DNA from: Neisseria sp. oral taxon 014 str. F0314
GTDB lineage: Bacteria > Pseudomonadota > Gammaproteobacteria > Burkholderiales > Neisseriaceae
NCBI RefSeq assembly: GCF_005886145.1
Contig: NZ_CP040504.1
Coordinates: forward strand, 62,001-126,000
DNA length: 64,000 nt
Direction of reading: 5' to 3'
Position numbers and translations under genes: made by a program. Every line of letters begins with the position of its first letter. Positions within the stretch are counted from its first letter, which is position 1. The notes beneath the pieces are model-generated. The model saw nothing but the letters and a program-made list of their open reading frames with translations. It had not been told where the DNA came from and ran no database searches. This document shows positions 17,560 to 26,528 of this stretch, piece after piece.

Positions 17560-18198
17560 TCAGCCCGATATTGCCGGTGCAAACCGCAATATCGTGTTGC
17601 GCAGGGCAATCAGTTTGCCGTGGAAGAAATGCGACGAACCGGCCAGAACCACGACGGGCAAATCCTGCGGTCCGGCCCATGCCAGGACTTTGTCCAGCGC
17701 GACGACTTCGTCTTCCGCACCGTGTATCACCAGCGTTTTGGCAACATCGGGAACGGCGGACGGTTCGGGGCGGTCGGTATAGTGGTGCACCGCCGCACCC
17801 ATCAGCAGCAGCCAATCGGGCGTGCGTTCTTGGGCGGCAAACGTAGCGACGTAGCCGCCGAAGGAAAAACCGGCAAGCGCAAATTGCGGCGCGTCGGGAT
17901 GTTGCGAACGAGCGTAGTCGATGACGGCGATGCAGTCCTGCGTTTCGCCGCGTCCGTAGTCGTGCACGCCTTCGCTGTTGCCCACGCCGCGCAGATTGGG
18001 CAGATAACAGTGAAAACCGAGCTGGCATAAGGCTTTGGCAGCGGTTTGAATAACTTTATTGGTGTTCGTGCCGCCTTGCAGCGGGTTGGGATGGTTGATG
18101 ACTGCTACGCCGCGTGCGGGGCTTTGTTGGGCGGGCAAGTAGATGGTTTCAAGCAAACCGGCGGGGCCGGGAACTTGAATGATGTCTGGTTTGAGCAT
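17560..18198 (-). CDS. Alpha/beta-hydrolase (COG2945-like)
   Basis: Cytoplasmic serine hydrolase of 212 residues with no signal peptide. Nucleophile S112 lies in the elbow GFSFGGYVA. The acid is in HGAEDEVV (about residue 168) and the catalytic His is in GSSHFFHGK (about 189). The N-terminal HPNPLQGGTNTNKV and NLRGVGNSEG segments are typical of the COG2945 group of small hydrolases. The substrate is not known. It is followed by the shared hairpin with the propeller protein and preceded by the terminator of the next minus-strand gene. Confidence 0.8.
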   Translation of the reverse strand: MLKPDIIQVPGPAGLLETIYLPAQQSPARGVAVINHPNPLQGGTNTNKVIQTAAKALCQLGFHCYLPNLRGVGNSEGVHDYGRGETQDCIAVIDYARSQHPDAPQFALAGFSFGGYVATFAAQERTPDWLLLMGAAVHHYTDRPEPSAVPDVAKTLVIHGAEDEVVALDKVLAWAGPQDLPVVVLAGSSHFFHGKLIALRNTILRFAPAISG

Positions 18199-18229
18199 GA
18201 TGGTTCCTTGTTGCTTCTTGATGTGCAGG

Positions 18230-18276
18230 AAAAGGCCGTCTGAAAAGAGGGTGTTTGCCGTTTTCAGACGGCCTTT
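18230..18276 (-). terminator. Inverted uptake-sequence terminator
   Basis: AAAAGGCCGTCTGAAAA / TTTTCAGACGGCCTTT, lying downstream of the spermidine-synthase-like gene on the minus strand and upstream of the hydrolase gene. Confidence 0.75.
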
Positions 18277-18314
18277 GTTTGAAAATAGCCTCTAAGGTCT
18301 CTGTTTTTTGCGTT

Positions 18315-19106
18315 TTACAGGTAAAAATGTTTGCCGTTGTTGGGATTGTTTGCTTTCAAATCGTTCAACATCCGTTTGAAATCCAAGCCGTATTGTTCGC
18401 TTAATTTTTCCGCGCGCTTTTTCAGCTTGTCGAGGTTTTGCTCTTTCGGGCTGCTCTGAAACGCCATGACCGCCATATTGCCGTGGCTTTCTGCGGGCAG
18501 TTCCAGCACGCGGCCTTCGAAGACGTTGAGCAGGCGTTCGACGAAATGTTGGTAGCGTTTGTCGCCGCTCCACCAGTTGGTGACGAACACGCCGTCGGGC
18601 GAGAGGGCGTGGCGGCAGTCTTGGAAGAAGGGTTCTTCCACCAGCGCGTCGATGATTTGTTCGCCGTCGAAGCCGTCCACCAGCACCGCGTCGGTATTGT
18701 GGCGGAACACTTTGATGTATTCCGCACCGTCCGCTTCGACGATTTCGAAGTTTTCCCCTTCAAACGGCAGCTCGAACAGGCTGCGGGCGACGGCGATGAC
18801 CTGCGGGTTGATGTCTACGGCGGTTTGTTTGGTGTCGGGCAGGTAGCTGTCTATCCAGCGCGCGAACGAGCCGCCGCCCAAGCCGATTTGGGTGATGTGT
18901 TTCGGCGTTTTTTCCGCAAACAGAAGCCAGCCCATCATCGCGCGGCTGTACGATAAAACCAGTTCGGCGGGATGGTCGAGGTTCATCGAGCTTTGGATGG
19001 TGTCGCTGCCCAGATGCAGCGAGCGGATGTTGCCTTCTTCGGAAATGCCGACTTCGGGCAGGTCGGACTTGGCGGGGCGCAGGCGGCGGTAGGGGTGTCG
19101 TGGCAT
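18315..19106 (-). CDS. Spermidine-synthase-like (SpeE fold) aminopropyl/methyltransferase
   Basis: 263 residues with the Rossmann core of the polyamine synthase family: glycine loop ITQIGLGGGSFARW (about residues 72-85), acidic TAVDINPQVIAVAR, and ADGAEYIKV followed by DAVLVDGFDGEQ at the position of the catalytic Asp region. The N-terminal beta-hairpin domain of true spermidine synthases is short here, and the C-terminal Lys-rich helical tail is extra. It is therefore best called SpeE-like; assignment as a functional spermidine synthase would need a putrescine source (speA/speB or speC), which is not in this window. Confidence 0.75.
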   Translation of the reverse strand: MPRHPYRRLRPAKSDLPEVGISEEGNIRSLHLGSDTIQSSMNLDHPAELVLSYSRAMMGWLLFAEKTPKHITQIGLGGGSFARWIDSYLPDTKQTAVDINPQVIAVARSLFELPFEGENFEIVEADGAEYIKVFRHNTDAVLVDGFDGEQIIDALVEEPFFQDCRHALSPDGVFVTNWWSGDKRYQHFVERLLNVFEGRVLELPAESHGNMAVMAFQSSPKEQNLDKLKKRAEKLSEQYGLDFKRMLNDLKANNPNNGKHFYL

Positions 19107-19279
19107 CGTATCGTCGGTTCGGGTGGCGGGGCGGTTATTTTAACAGAATCCGTTTTGTTTTCAGACGGCCTTTCGGGCGGCAAACCGGATTTATCCTTCT
19201 GAAATAATTACCTGTGAACTTAATTGTATTAAAAATCAAAGATTTTTCCGTGCGCCGGAAGCCTTTGCCCGCCGCATAC

Positions 19280-19308
19280 TTGCCAATAAGGAGAATTGTC
19301 GGCATAAT
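19280..19308 (+). promoter_or_regulatory. Sigma-70 promoter for the tRNA-Thr pair
   Basis: TTGCCA (19280-19285), 17-bp spacer, CATAAT (19303-19308); predicted start about 7 nt downstream, just ahead of the first tRNA. Confidence 0.7.
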
Positions 19309-19321
19309 ACCGCCTTCTTAT

Positions 19322-19397
19322 GCCGGTATAGCTCAGTTGGTAGAGCGTCTGACTTGTAATCAGAGGGTCCCGAGTTCGACTCTTGGTGCCGGCACCA
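19322..19397 (+). tRNA. tRNA-Thr(TGT), copy 1
   Basis: Full cloverleaf of 76 nt with encoded CCA. Acceptor GCCGGTA pairs with TGCCGGC (six of seven as Watson-Crick, plus one wobble). The anticodon arm TCTGA-CTTGTAA-TCAGA gives anticodon TGT, and the T-loop is TTCGACT. Confidence 0.97.
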
Positions 19398-19426
19398 GTT
19401 AAATGCTTTGCGTTTCGGCGCAAACG

Positions 19427-19502
19427 GCCGGTATAGCTCAGTTGGTAGAGCGTCTGACTTGTAATCAGAGGGTCCCGAGTTCGACTCTTGGTGCCGGCAC
19501 CA
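19427..19502 (+). tRNA. tRNA-Thr(TGT), copy 2
   Basis: Identical in sequence to copy 1 and 29 bp downstream of it. The spacer has no promoter or terminator, so both are read from the promoter at 19280. Confidence 0.97.
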
Positions 19503-19507
19503 AAATA

Positions 19508-19541
19508 AAAACAGCCCAGTCTTAACGGATTGGGCTGTTTT
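19508..19541 (+). terminator. Intrinsic terminator of the tRNA-Thr transcript
   Basis: AAACAGCCCA / TGGGCTGTTTT hairpin starting six bases after the second CCA. It is not built from uptake sequences, unlike most terminators in this window. Confidence 0.8.
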
Positions 19542-19638
19542 GCTTTAGCGGCGTATTTTTACACACGGAACCGGCAAGGGCCTTATAATATGCGCGTTTA
19601 AACCTGAGAGGCCGTCTGAAAGGCGGAAACGGAACACG

Positions 19639-20430
19639 ATGATTACAGTAAATACACTGCGCAAAATGAAGGCGGCGGGCGAAAAAATCTCCATGCTGAC
19701 CGCCTATGAATCCAGCTTTGCCGCGTTGATGGACAAGGCCGGCGTAGACGTGCTGCTGGTGGGCGATTCGTTGGGAATGACCGTGCAGGGACGCAAATCC
19801 ACGCTGCCCGTCAGCCTGCGCGATATGTGTTACCACACCGAAAACGTCGCGCGCGGTACGGAGAACGCGATGATTGTCGCCGACCTGCCGTTTGGAGCTT
19901 ATCAGCAAAGCAAAGAGCAGGCGTTTGCCGCTTCCGCCGAACTGATGGCGGCGGGTGCGCACATGGTCAAACTCGAAGGCGGCGTTTGGATGGCGGAAAC
20001 CACCGAATTTCTGCAAATGCGCGGCATCCCGGTTTGCGCCCACATCGGCCTGACGCCGCAGTCGGTGTTTGCATTCGGCGGCTACAAGGTGCAGGGGCGC
20101 GGCGACAAAGCAGAAGCCTTGTTGCGCGATGCCGAGGCACACGATGCGGCGGGGGCGGCAATCATTTTGATGGAGTGTGTTCCCGCGGCGCTGGCCAAAC
20201 GGGTAACGGAAGCAGTGAGTTGCCCGACCATCGGCATCGGCGCCGGTGCGGACTGCGACGGTCAGGTGCTGGTCATGCACGATATGCTGGGCGTGTTCCC
20301 CGGTAAAACCGCCAAATTCGTAAAAAACTTTATGGCCGGACGGAGCAGCATTCAGGAAGCGGTCGGGGCTTATATTGCCGAAGTCAAAGCCAAAACGTTT
20401 CCCGCGGCGGAACATATATTTGAAGAATAA
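19639..20430 (+). CDS. panB: 3-methyl-2-oxobutanoate hydroxymethyltransferase
   Basis: First committed step of pantothenate synthesis: adds a hydroxymethyl group from methylene-THF to alpha-ketoisovalerate. The 263-residue protein has the typical family sequence [29 protein letters not shown], with metal-ligand Asp in VGDSLG and VADLPFG, and the catalytic Glu region [11 protein letters not shown]. An uptake sequence lies just upstream at about 19611 and a TATAAT -10 at 19584. It is followed 30 bp later by panC in the same operon. Confidence 0.96.
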   Translation: MITVNTLRKMKAAGEKISMLTAYESSFAALMDKAGVDVLLVGDSLGMTVQGRKSTLPVSLRDMCYHTENVARGTENAMIVADLPFGAYQQSKEQAFAASAELMAAGAHMVKLEGGVWMAETTEFLQMRGIPVCAHIGLTPQSVFAFGGYKVQGRGDKAEALLRDAEAHDAAGAAIILMECVPAALAKRVTEAVSCPTIGIGAGADCDGQVLVMHDMLGVFPGKTAKFVKNFMAGRSSIQEAVGAYIAEVKAKTFPAAEHIFEE

Positions 20431-20460
20431 GGCCGTCTGAAAAAGCAAAAGGACAAAACA

Positions 20461-21297
20461 ATGCAAATCATCCATACAGTCAAAGAGTTGCGCGAATGGC
20501 GCAAAACGGCCGGCCGCGTGGCGTTCGTGCCGACCATGGGCAACCTGCACGAAGGGCATCTGGCCTTGGTGCGCGAAGCGAAGAAGCGCGCGGATAACGT
20601 GGTTGTCAGCATTTTCGTCAACCGCCTCCAATTCGGGCAGGGCGAGGATTTCGACAAATATCCGCGCACCCTCGGACAAGACGCCGCCAAGCTGGAAGGG
20701 GAGGGCGTGGCAGTTGTGTTCGCTCCTGATGAAAAAGAGCTGTATCCGAATGTCGAACAGCGTTACAACGTCGAACCGCCCAACCTGCAAAACGAATTGT
20801 GCGGCCGGTTCCGCCCAGGACACTTCCGCGGCGTGGCGACCGTCGTAACCAAACTGTTCAACATCGTGCTACCCGATGCGGCCTGCTTCGGCAAAAAAGA
20901 CTATCAGCAACTTGCCATCATCAAGGGTTTCGCCGAAGACCTGAATTTCAATGTCGAAATCGTTCCGGTCGATACCGGCCGCGCTTCAGACGGCCTCGCA
21001 CTTTCCAGCCGTAACCAATATTTAAATGAAAACGAGCGTGCCGAGGCGCCGCGCCTTTTCCGCGAACTGAATAAAATCGCCGAAGCCCTGCACGGCGGCA
21101 ATCTGGCCTATGCCGAGCTGGAACAGACGGCGGTACGCAACCTGACGGCGGCGGGTTGGACGGTTGATTATGTCGAAATCCGTCATGCGGAAAGCCTTGC
21201 CGTTGCCCATGCAGGTGATAAGGATTTGGTCGTGCTGGCCGCCGCACGCTTGGGCGGCACCCGCCTGATTGACAATGTGGAAGTTTCGCTGTGTTGA
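20461..21297 (+). CDS. panC: Pantothenate synthetase
   Basis: Joins pantoate and beta-alanine with ATP. Of 278 residues, the N-terminus carries the nucleotidylyltransferase loop [15 protein letters not shown] (HIGH-like) and later [13 protein letters not shown] and the KMSKS-like LSSRNQYLN. The length is typical for the family. The last codons end at an uptake-sequence terminator. The segment ASDGLALSS includes a translated uptake sequence. Confidence 0.96.
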   Translation: MQIIHTVKELREWRKTAGRVAFVPTMGNLHEGHLALVREAKKRADNVVVSIFVNRLQFGQGEDFDKYPRTLGQDAAKLEGEGVAVVFAPDEKELYPNVEQRYNVEPPNLQNELCGRFRPGHFRGVATVVTKLFNIVLPDAACFGKKDYQQLAIIKGFAEDLNFNVEIVPVDTGRASDGLALSSRNQYLNENERAEAPRLFRELNKIAEALHGGNLAYAELEQTAVRNLTAAGWTVDYVEIRHAESLAVAHAGDKDLVVLAAARLGGTRLIDNVEVSLC

Positions 21298-21321
21298 CCA
21301 GCTAACGGGAAACGATGCCGC

Positions 21322-21374
21322 AGGCCGTCTGAAACGCCGTTTCTACAAAGAAACAACAGCGTTTCAGACGGCCT
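21322..21374 (+). terminator. Terminator of panBC
   Basis: AGGCCGTCTGAAACG / CGTTTCAGACGGCCT plus extra pairing inside the loop (GTTTCT with AGAAAC), giving a long stem. Confidence 0.75.
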
Positions 21375-21502
21375 TTATGATAATTGGGCATAATGGTTAA
21401 ATTAGGTTATAATCCCGCAACACTTAAATCGAATGACCAAATAATTTTATCCATAATTAAATATAAAGGCAGAATACTGCTTACTTAGAAAGACAAATCA
21501 GG

Positions 21503-22084
21503 ATGGGGCTCTTAATTCTCTTATTCATTTCCATATCTGCTGCGGGGTTGATGATGTTCCGCGAAAAACTGACGTTGAGCAGGAAACATTGTGCGGAAAC
21601 ATTTTCAGCGATGAAGGCGGCCTTGCGGCTGCGGCACCAGTCGGTCAGGCATATGATTGATGCGTCGCAGCTTTACATGCTGGGCCTGGACAAACTCAAT
21701 AACGATTTGGCCGCCACATGCAGCCGCGCCGAGGCTTTATTGGATGCCGCATCTTCTCCGCAGGATGCAACCGTGGCCGATTTGGACAAGGCGGAGTCCG
21801 ACTTGACCGATATGCTGCAACAGCTTCAGCGTGTTTTCGATACTTATCCCGAATCGAAAACTGACGTTTATCTGACGGCAAAATCGGAAAATATGGATGC
21901 GGCGGAAACCGCGACGGTGGCCGTCAGACAGTCTTACAACCAATCTGCAGCGGGCTATAACCGCCTGCGGGCGAAATTTCCTTTGGGTTTGTACGCCGGA
22001 TTGCTGGGACATCATGCCGATGCGGGTGTTTTGAAATTTGAAGACAGTAACGCAGCGCAAATGAGCAGATATCTGAAAATGTAA
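21503..22084 (+). CDS. LemA-family protein
   Basis: 193 residues with one N-terminal membrane helix (GLLILLFISISAAGLMMF) and a long helical cytoplasmic or periplasmic domain typical of LemA proteins. The C-terminal pattern SYNQSAAGYNRLRAKFP, then LKFEDSNA, matches the end of the LemA fold. The molecular function of LemA proteins is not known. The gene stands alone: terminator hairpins on both sides and no LemA partner (such as a TPM-domain protein) nearby. The start codon has only a weak Shine-Dalgarno (CAGG). Confidence 0.75.
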   Translation: MGLLILLFISISAAGLMMFREKLTLSRKHCAETFSAMKAALRLRHQSVRHMIDASQLYMLGLDKLNNDLAATCSRAEALLDAASSPQDATVADLDKAESDLTDMLQQLQRVFDTYPESKTDVYLTAKSENMDAAETATVAVRQSYNQSAAGYNRLRAKFPLGLYAGLLGHHADAGVLKFEDSNAAQMSRYLKM

Positions 22085-22107
22085 ATCAACCCCCGTATAT
22101 TCGATTG

Positions 22108-22140
22108 AAAGGCCGTCTGAAAATCTTTTTCAGACGGCCT
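22108..22140 (+). terminator. Terminator after the LemA gene
   Basis: AAAGGCCGTCTGAAAA / TTTTTCAGACGGCCT, a compact inverted uptake-sequence pair. Confidence 0.75.
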
Positions 22141-22174
22141 CTGATTTGGAATAAAGCATAGAACCAAGCATTCT

Positions 22175-22203
22175 TTGTCTTTCAAAAAAACTTAACGTAA
22201 AAT
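22175..22203 (+). promoter_or_regulatory. Promoter of the amino-acid ABC operon
   Basis: TTGTCT (22175-22180), 17-bp spacer, TAAAAT (22198-22203), 31 bp ahead of the substrate-binding protein start. Confidence 0.55.
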
Positions 22204-22234
22204 GGCCGCTTTGCAAAAAACATAGGGACTGATT

Positions 22235-23059
22235 ATGTTGAAAAAATTCGTACTCGGCGGTATGACCGCGTTGGTTTTGGCGGCCTGCGGCGGAGAGGGC
22301 GGCAGCGCGTCTTCTTCTGCTCCCGCTCAATCTGCCAGCGCTTCCGGTTCTTTAATTGAGCGCATCAACAATAAAGGTACGATTACCGTCGGTACCGAAG
22401 GCACTTACGCGCCGTTTACCTACCACGACAAAGACGGCAAGCTGACCGGTTACGATGTGGAAGTTACCCGCGCCGTTGCCGACAAACTGGGCGTAAAAGT
22501 CGAATTTAAAGAAACGCAATGGGATTCGATGATGGCGGGTTTGAAAGCGGGACGTTTCGACGTGGTGGCAAACCAAGTCGGTCTGACCAGCCCCGAACGC
22601 CAAGCGACATTCGACAAATCCGAACCTTACAGCTGGAGCGGTGCGGTTTTGGTTGCGCGTAACGACAGCAACATCAAATCCATTGACGACATCAAAGGCG
22701 TCAAAACCGCGCAGTCCCTGACCAGCAACTACGGCGAAAAAGCCAAAGCTGCGGGTGCGGAACTCGTACCGGTGGACGGTTTAGCACAATCGCTGACCCT
22801 GATTGAACAAAAACGCGCCGATGCGACTTTGAACGATGAATTGGCAGTTTTAGACTATCTGAAGAAAAACCCGAATGCCGGCGTGAAAATCGTTTGGTCT
22901 GCGCCTGCCGATGAAAAAGTCGGTTCCGGCTTGATTGTCAATAAAGGCAATGACGAAGTCGTAGCGAAATTCAGCACGGCAATCAACGAGCTGAAAGCCG
23001 ACGGCACGCTGAAAAAACTGGGCGAACAATTCTTCGGAAAAGACATCAGTGTTAAATAA
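22235..23059 (+). CDS. Polar amino-acid ABC transporter, substrate-binding lipoprotein
   Basis: Periplasmic solute-binding protein of the SBP_bac_3 family, 274 residues, anchored as a lipoprotein (lipobox LAAC, Cys18) with a Ser/Ala-rich linker after it. The family start GTITVGTEGTYAPFTYHDKDGKLTGYDVEV and WDSMMAGLKAGRFDVVANQVGLT are clear. The fold resembles cystine or polar amino-acid binders, but the ligand cannot be read from sequence. It is the first gene of a binding protein/permease/ATPase operon; the permease start overlaps its stop. Confidence 0.9.
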   Translation: MLKKFVLGGMTALVLAACGGEGGSASSSAPAQSASASGSLIERINNKGTITVGTEGTYAPFTYHDKDGKLTGYDVEVTRAVADKLGVKVEFKETQWDSMMAGLKAGRFDVVANQVGLTSPERQATFDKSEPYSWSGAVLVARNDSNIKSIDDIKGVKTAQSLTSNYGEKAKAAGAELVPVDGLAQSLTLIEQKRADATLNDELAVLDYLKKNPNAGVKIVWSAPADEKVGSGLIVNKGNDEVVAKFSTAINELKADGTLKKLGEQFFGKDISVK

Positions 23060-23765
23060 TTTTCTTGCTTCGCTGCCGTTTATGACGGAAACACGCGCCG
23101 ATATGATTGTCAGCGCGTTTTTGCCTATGGTCAAAGCCGGTTTTATGGTTTCGTTGCCGCTGGCGGTGGCGTCGTTCCTGATTGGGATGGTGATTGCCAT
23201 CGCCGTGGCTTTGGTACGGATTATGCCTTCGGGCGGCATCGTGCGGAAAACCCTGCTGAAACTGGTGGAAACTTATATTTCCATCATCAGGGGGACGCCG
23301 CTGTTGGTGCAGCTTGTGATTGTGTTTTACGGGCTGCCGTCCGTCGGTATTTTCATTGATCCGATTCCTGCCGCCATCATCGGCTTCTCGCTCAATGTCG
23401 GTGCATACGCTTCCGAAACCATACGCGCGGCGATTTTGTCCGTGCCAAAAGGGCAGTGGGAAGCGGGTTTCTCCATCGGCATGACCTATATGCAGACTTT
23501 CCGCCGCATCGTCGCGCCGCAGGCATTCCGCGTCGCCGTGCCGCCTTTGAGCAACGAGTTTATCGGCTTGTTCAAAAACACCTCGCTCGCGGCAGTCGTA
23601 ACGGTAACGGAATTGTTCCGCGTCGCGCAGGAAACGGCAAACCGTACCTACGACTTCCTGCCCGTCTATATCGAAGCTGCTTTGGTTTACTGGTGTTTCT
23701 GCAAAGTGCTGTTCCTGATTCAGGCGCGCTTGGAAAACCGCTTCGACCGCTATGTCGCCAAATAA
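23049..23765 (+). CDS. Polar amino-acid ABC transporter, permease
   Basis: Inner-membrane permease of the HisM/GlnP type, 238 residues, about five TM helices. The EAA-loop that contacts the ATPase is visible in QWEAGFSIGMTYMQTFRRIVAPQAFRVAVPPL. The start given is a GTG overlapping the preceding stop by 11 bp, which keeps the sequence LNNFLASLPFMTETRADM; an ATG further in would also work. The N-terminal segment YISIIRGTPLLVQLVIVFYGLP is the family signature. Confidence 0.9.
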   Translation: MLNNFLASLPFMTETRADMIVSAFLPMVKAGFMVSLPLAVASFLIGMVIAIAVALVRIMPSGGIVRKTLLKLVETYISIIRGTPLLVQLVIVFYGLPSVGIFIDPIPAAIIGFSLNVGAYASETIRAAILSVPKGQWEAGFSIGMTYMQTFRRIVAPQAFRVAVPPLSNEFIGLFKNTSLAAVVTVTELFRVAQETANRTYDFLPVYIEAALVYWCFCKVLFLIQARLENRFDRYVAK

Positions 23766-23774
23766 GGGGAAGCC

Positions 23775-24542
23775 ATGATTAAAATCCGCAATATCCGCAA
23801 AACCTTCGGCGAAAACACCATTTTGCGCGGCATCGATTTGGATGTGGGCAAAGGGCAGGTGGTCGTCATCCTCGGACCTTCCGGCTCGGGTAAAACGACG
23901 TTTCTGCGTTGCTTAAACGCGCTGGAAATGCCCGAAGACGGACAAATCGAGTTCGACAATGAGCGACCGCTGAAAATCGATTTTTCTAAAAAAACGACAA
24001 AGCACGACATCTTGGCTCTGCGCCGCAAATCCGGCATGGTGTTCCAACAATACAATCTCTTCCCGCACAAAACCGCGTTGGAAAACGTAATGGAAGGTCC
24101 GGTTGCCGTACAAGGCAAACCTGCCGCCCAAGCGCGCGAAGAAGCTTTGAAATTGCTGGAAAAAGTCGGCTTGGGCGACAAGGTTAACCTTTATCCCTAC
24201 CAGCTTTCCGGCGGTCAGCAACAGCGCGTCGGCATCGCCCGCGCATTGGCGATTCAGCCTGAGTTGATGTTGTTTGACGAACCCACTTCCGCGCTGGATC
24301 CCGAATTGGTGCAAGACGTATTGAACGCCATGAAGGAATTGGCGCAAGAAGGCTGGACGATGGTCGTCGTGACCCACGAAATCAAGTTTGCGCTGGAAGT
24401 CGCTACTACCGTCGTCGTCATGGATGGCGGCGTCATCGTAGAGCAGGGCAGTCCGAAAGAGTTGTTCGACCACCCCAAACACGAGCGGACGCGGAAATTT
24501 CTGCAACAAATCCGCAATGATTGCGGAGATTATCAGATTTAA
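23775..24542 (+). CDS. Polar amino-acid ABC transporter, ATP-binding protein
   Basis: 255-residue ATPase of the PAO family driving the preceding permease. Walker [10 protein letters not shown], the signature LSGGQQQR, Walker [13 protein letters not shown] and the switch His in VVTHE are all present. An inserted segment after Walker A ([18 protein letters not shown]) is typical for amino-acid importers. It starts nine bases after the permease stop and ends before an uptake-sequence terminator. Confidence 0.93.
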   Translation: MIKIRNIRKTFGENTILRGIDLDVGKGQVVVILGPSGSGKTTFLRCLNALEMPEDGQIEFDNERPLKIDFSKKTTKHDILALRRKSGMVFQQYNLFPHKTALENVMEGPVAVQGKPAAQAREEALKLLEKVGLGDKVNLYPYQLSGGQQQRVGIARALAIQPELMLFDEPTSALDPELVQDVLNAMKELAQEGWTMVVVTHEIKFALEVATTVVVMDGGVIVEQGSPKELFDHPKHERTRKFLQQIRNDCGDYQI

Positions 24543-24571
24543 ATTTTGTTATTTTTGTTTTGAAACAAACC

Positions 24572-24605
24572 AAAGGCCGTCTGAAAATTATTTCAGACGG
24601 CCTTT
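24572..24605. terminator. Bidirectional terminator between the ABC operon and fbp
   Basis: AAAGGCCGTCTGAAA / TTTCAGACGGCCTTT between convergent genes. Confidence 0.8.
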
Positions 24606-24629
24606 TTAGATGAAATGCAATCAATACGG

Positions 24630-25604
24630 TTAACCCAGATGCAGTTTATCAATGTATTCCACTTCTTCGCGGCTGCCCATTACTACGGCGACGCGCTGAT
24701 GCAGGCCGATAGGTTGGATATCGAGCATGGTTTCTAGTGCATTGCTGGATGCTCCGCCGGCCTGTTTCAAAATCAGGCTCATGGGATTGGCTTCGTACAT
24801 CAGGCGCAGTTTGCCGGGTTTGGCGGGGTCGCGTTTGTCTTGCGGATATATAAATACGCCGCCGCGCATTAGGATGCGGTGGATTTCCGCCACCATACTG
24901 GCTACCCAGCGCATATTGTAGTTTTTACCGCGCACGCCGGTGTTGCCTTCCAGAAGTTCGGCAATGTATCGCTGCATCGGCGGGAACCAGTGGCGTTGGT
25001 TGGACATATTGATGGCGAATTCTTGGGTTGATGCGGGGACCTGCGGGTTTTCTTGGGTCAATACAAATTCACCGTGTTCGTTCAGGGTAAATATAAATAC
25101 GCCGTGTTTCAGGGTAAAAACGAGCTGGGTTTGCGGACCGTACAGGACATAGCCGCTACCCACTTGGCTATTGCCTTTTTGTAGGAAGGATTCGGTATTC
25201 AGACGGCCTGCCGGTTTGTTTAGGATGGAAAAGATGGTGCCGACGGAAATATTGACATCAATGTTGGACGAACCGTCGAGCGGGTCGAATAATACCAAAT
25301 AGCCGCCGTTTTCATCGGTTGAGACGAAAGTATCTTCTTCTTCGCTGGCCAATCCTGCAACATTCGGGTTCTGTTTCAGGGTTTCAATCAGAATCTCGTT
25401 TGCAATTACGTCCAGTTTCTTTTGGTCTTCGCCCTGTATGTTGCCTGTTCCCGCCATACCCAGCACGCCGGACAATGCGCCCAAACGGATTTTTCCGTTA
25501 ATCTGAACGCAAGCGGCGATGATGGATTCCAAGACGCTGCCAAGTTCGGCAGGCAGGGCGTTTTGCTGCAGATGTTGCGGAAGGAAGTTTGCCAATGTGT
25601 TCAT
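24630..25604 (-). CDS. fbp: Class 1 fructose-1,6-bisphosphatase
   Basis: Gluconeogenic phosphatase of 324 residues. The metal and phosphate signature LFDPLDGSSNIDVNISVGTIF is intact and the C-terminus KLRLMYEANPMSLILKQAGG matches the family. The frame stays open upstream to 25709, but that extension is translated uptake-sequence hairpin; the ATG at 25604 (MNTLANFLPQHLQ) gives the normal length. No other carbon-metabolism gene is adjacent. Confidence 0.95.
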   Translation of the reverse strand: MNTLANFLPQHLQQNALPAELGSVLESIIAACVQINGKIRLGALSGVLGMAGTGNIQGEDQKKLDVIANEILIETLKQNPNVAGLASEEEDTFVSTDENGGYLVLFDPLDGSSNIDVNISVGTIFSILNKPAGRLNTESFLQKGNSQVGSGYVLYGPQTQLVFTLKHGVFIFTLNEHGEFVLTQENPQVPASTQEFAINMSNQRHWFPPMQRYIAELLEGNTGVRGKNYNMRWVASMVAEIHRILMRGGVFIYPQDKRDPAKPGKLRLMYEANPMSLILKQAGGASSNALETMLDIQPIGLHQRVAVVMGSREEVEYIDKLHLG

Positions 25605-25635
25605 TTTGAATTGATTTCCTCGTTTGTCATGATAT

Positions 25636-25677
25636 AAAGGCCGTCTGAAACTATCATAAGATTTTTCAGACGGCCTG
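25636..25677 (-). terminator. Terminator of the lipoprotein operon
   Basis: AAAGGCCGTCTGAAA / TTTTTCAGACGGCCT just past the lipoprotein stop codon and ahead of fbp. Confidence 0.75.
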
Positions 25678-25680
25678 TCA

Positions 25681-26043
25681 TCATTTTGTTGTCGGAGTCT
25701 GTATGGCACTACGGCGGGTTTCTTTCAGGCAGACGAGCGTCGCTGTTGAGATTTTGTCGGCCAGTTTGGGGTTGATATTGCCAGCCAAAATATCGGGCAA
25801 ATCTTCGGCGGATACGGAATCTGCCAGCTTATCTGCGGCACAGGCACAAACTTGCCGTATTTTATCTTTCGGCAAGCCGTTTTGCTGAGGGGCGTTTTCA
25901 ACGCATTTTTCAGCAGCGGTTTCGATAAAGGTGGAACGGATGTGCTGTTTGAAAGAGCCGGCTGTTTGCGCCTGTTCTTTGTCGCCGCAACCGAAGAGCA
26001 GGAAAATGGTGGATAAGGTAAGTGAAAGGATGGTTTTGTTCAT
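25681..26043 (-). CDS. Small predicted lipoprotein, unknown function
   Basis: 120 residues. The N-terminus MNKTILSLTLSTIFLLFGC has a lipobox (LFGC, Cys19), so the mature protein should be lipid-anchored. The mature part has three further Cys residues in KCVENAPQ, VCACAAD and TLVCLKE, which could form disulfides in the periplasm. An ATG four codons upstream is in frame, but the internal one gives a normal signal peptide. It is the last gene of the operon running from 27628 and begins nine bases after the stop of the phosphatase gene. No named family was recognised. Confidence 0.7.
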   Translation of the reverse strand: MNKTILSLTLSTIFLLFGCGDKEQAQTAGSFKQHIRSTFIETAAEKCVENAPQQNGLPKDKIRQVCACAADKLADSVSAEDLPDILAGNINPKLADKISTATLVCLKETRRSAIQTPTTK

Positions 26044-26051
26044 TGGGCAGT

Positions 26052-26528
26052 TCAATCTTTATAGCCGGATAATCCGAGCTTGTGCAGTAATGCTTTACAA
26101 CCTGCGTCGACCAGCCTGAATGTTTCGTCGAAGTCTCCGGTATACCAAGGGTCGGGTACGGCATGGTAGCCGCTTTCGGGAATCAGGTCGGTGAGTTTGA
26201 AGATTTTTTCGGGATGTCTGCCGAACAGGCGCTCCAGTTCGTTCAGGTTGTTGTCGTCCATTGCGATAATGAAATCGTAAAAGCTACCGTCAGTCTTACG
26301 GATTTTGCTGCTGGTGAAGCCGGAATGGTTGATACCGTGCTGTGCCAGAACTTTGCGTGTACCCCGATGCATGTCTTCGCCGTCGTGCCAGCCGGAAGTA
26401 CCCGCGCTGTCGGCGCTGATGCGGTCGGTAACGCCTGCTTGCAGGGCTTGGTGGCGGAGTACGTATTCGGCCATTGGAGAGCGGCAGATGTTGCCGAGGC
26501 AGACGAAGAGTATTTTGTAGTTTTTCAT
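26052..26528 (-). CDS. Low-molecular-weight protein-tyrosine phosphatase
   Basis: 158 residues with the signature P-loop at the N-terminus, VCLGNICRS: catalytic C10, C15 and R16. The general-acid Asp is in VPDPWYTGDFDE near residue 128. These enzymes dephosphorylate tyrosine kinases in capsule export or act on small aryl phosphates; no tyrosine kinase gene is seen here. The start (MKNYKIL) overlaps the stop of the upstream 367-residue gene by 4 bp. Confidence 0.9.
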   Translation of the reverse strand: MKNYKILFVCLGNICRSPMAEYVLRHQALQAGVTDRISADSAGTSGWHDGEDMHRGTRKVLAQHGINHSGFTSSKIRKTDGSFYDFIIAMDDNNLNELERLFGRHPEKIFKLTDLIPESGYHAVPDPWYTGDFDETFRLVDAGCKALLHKLGLSGYKD

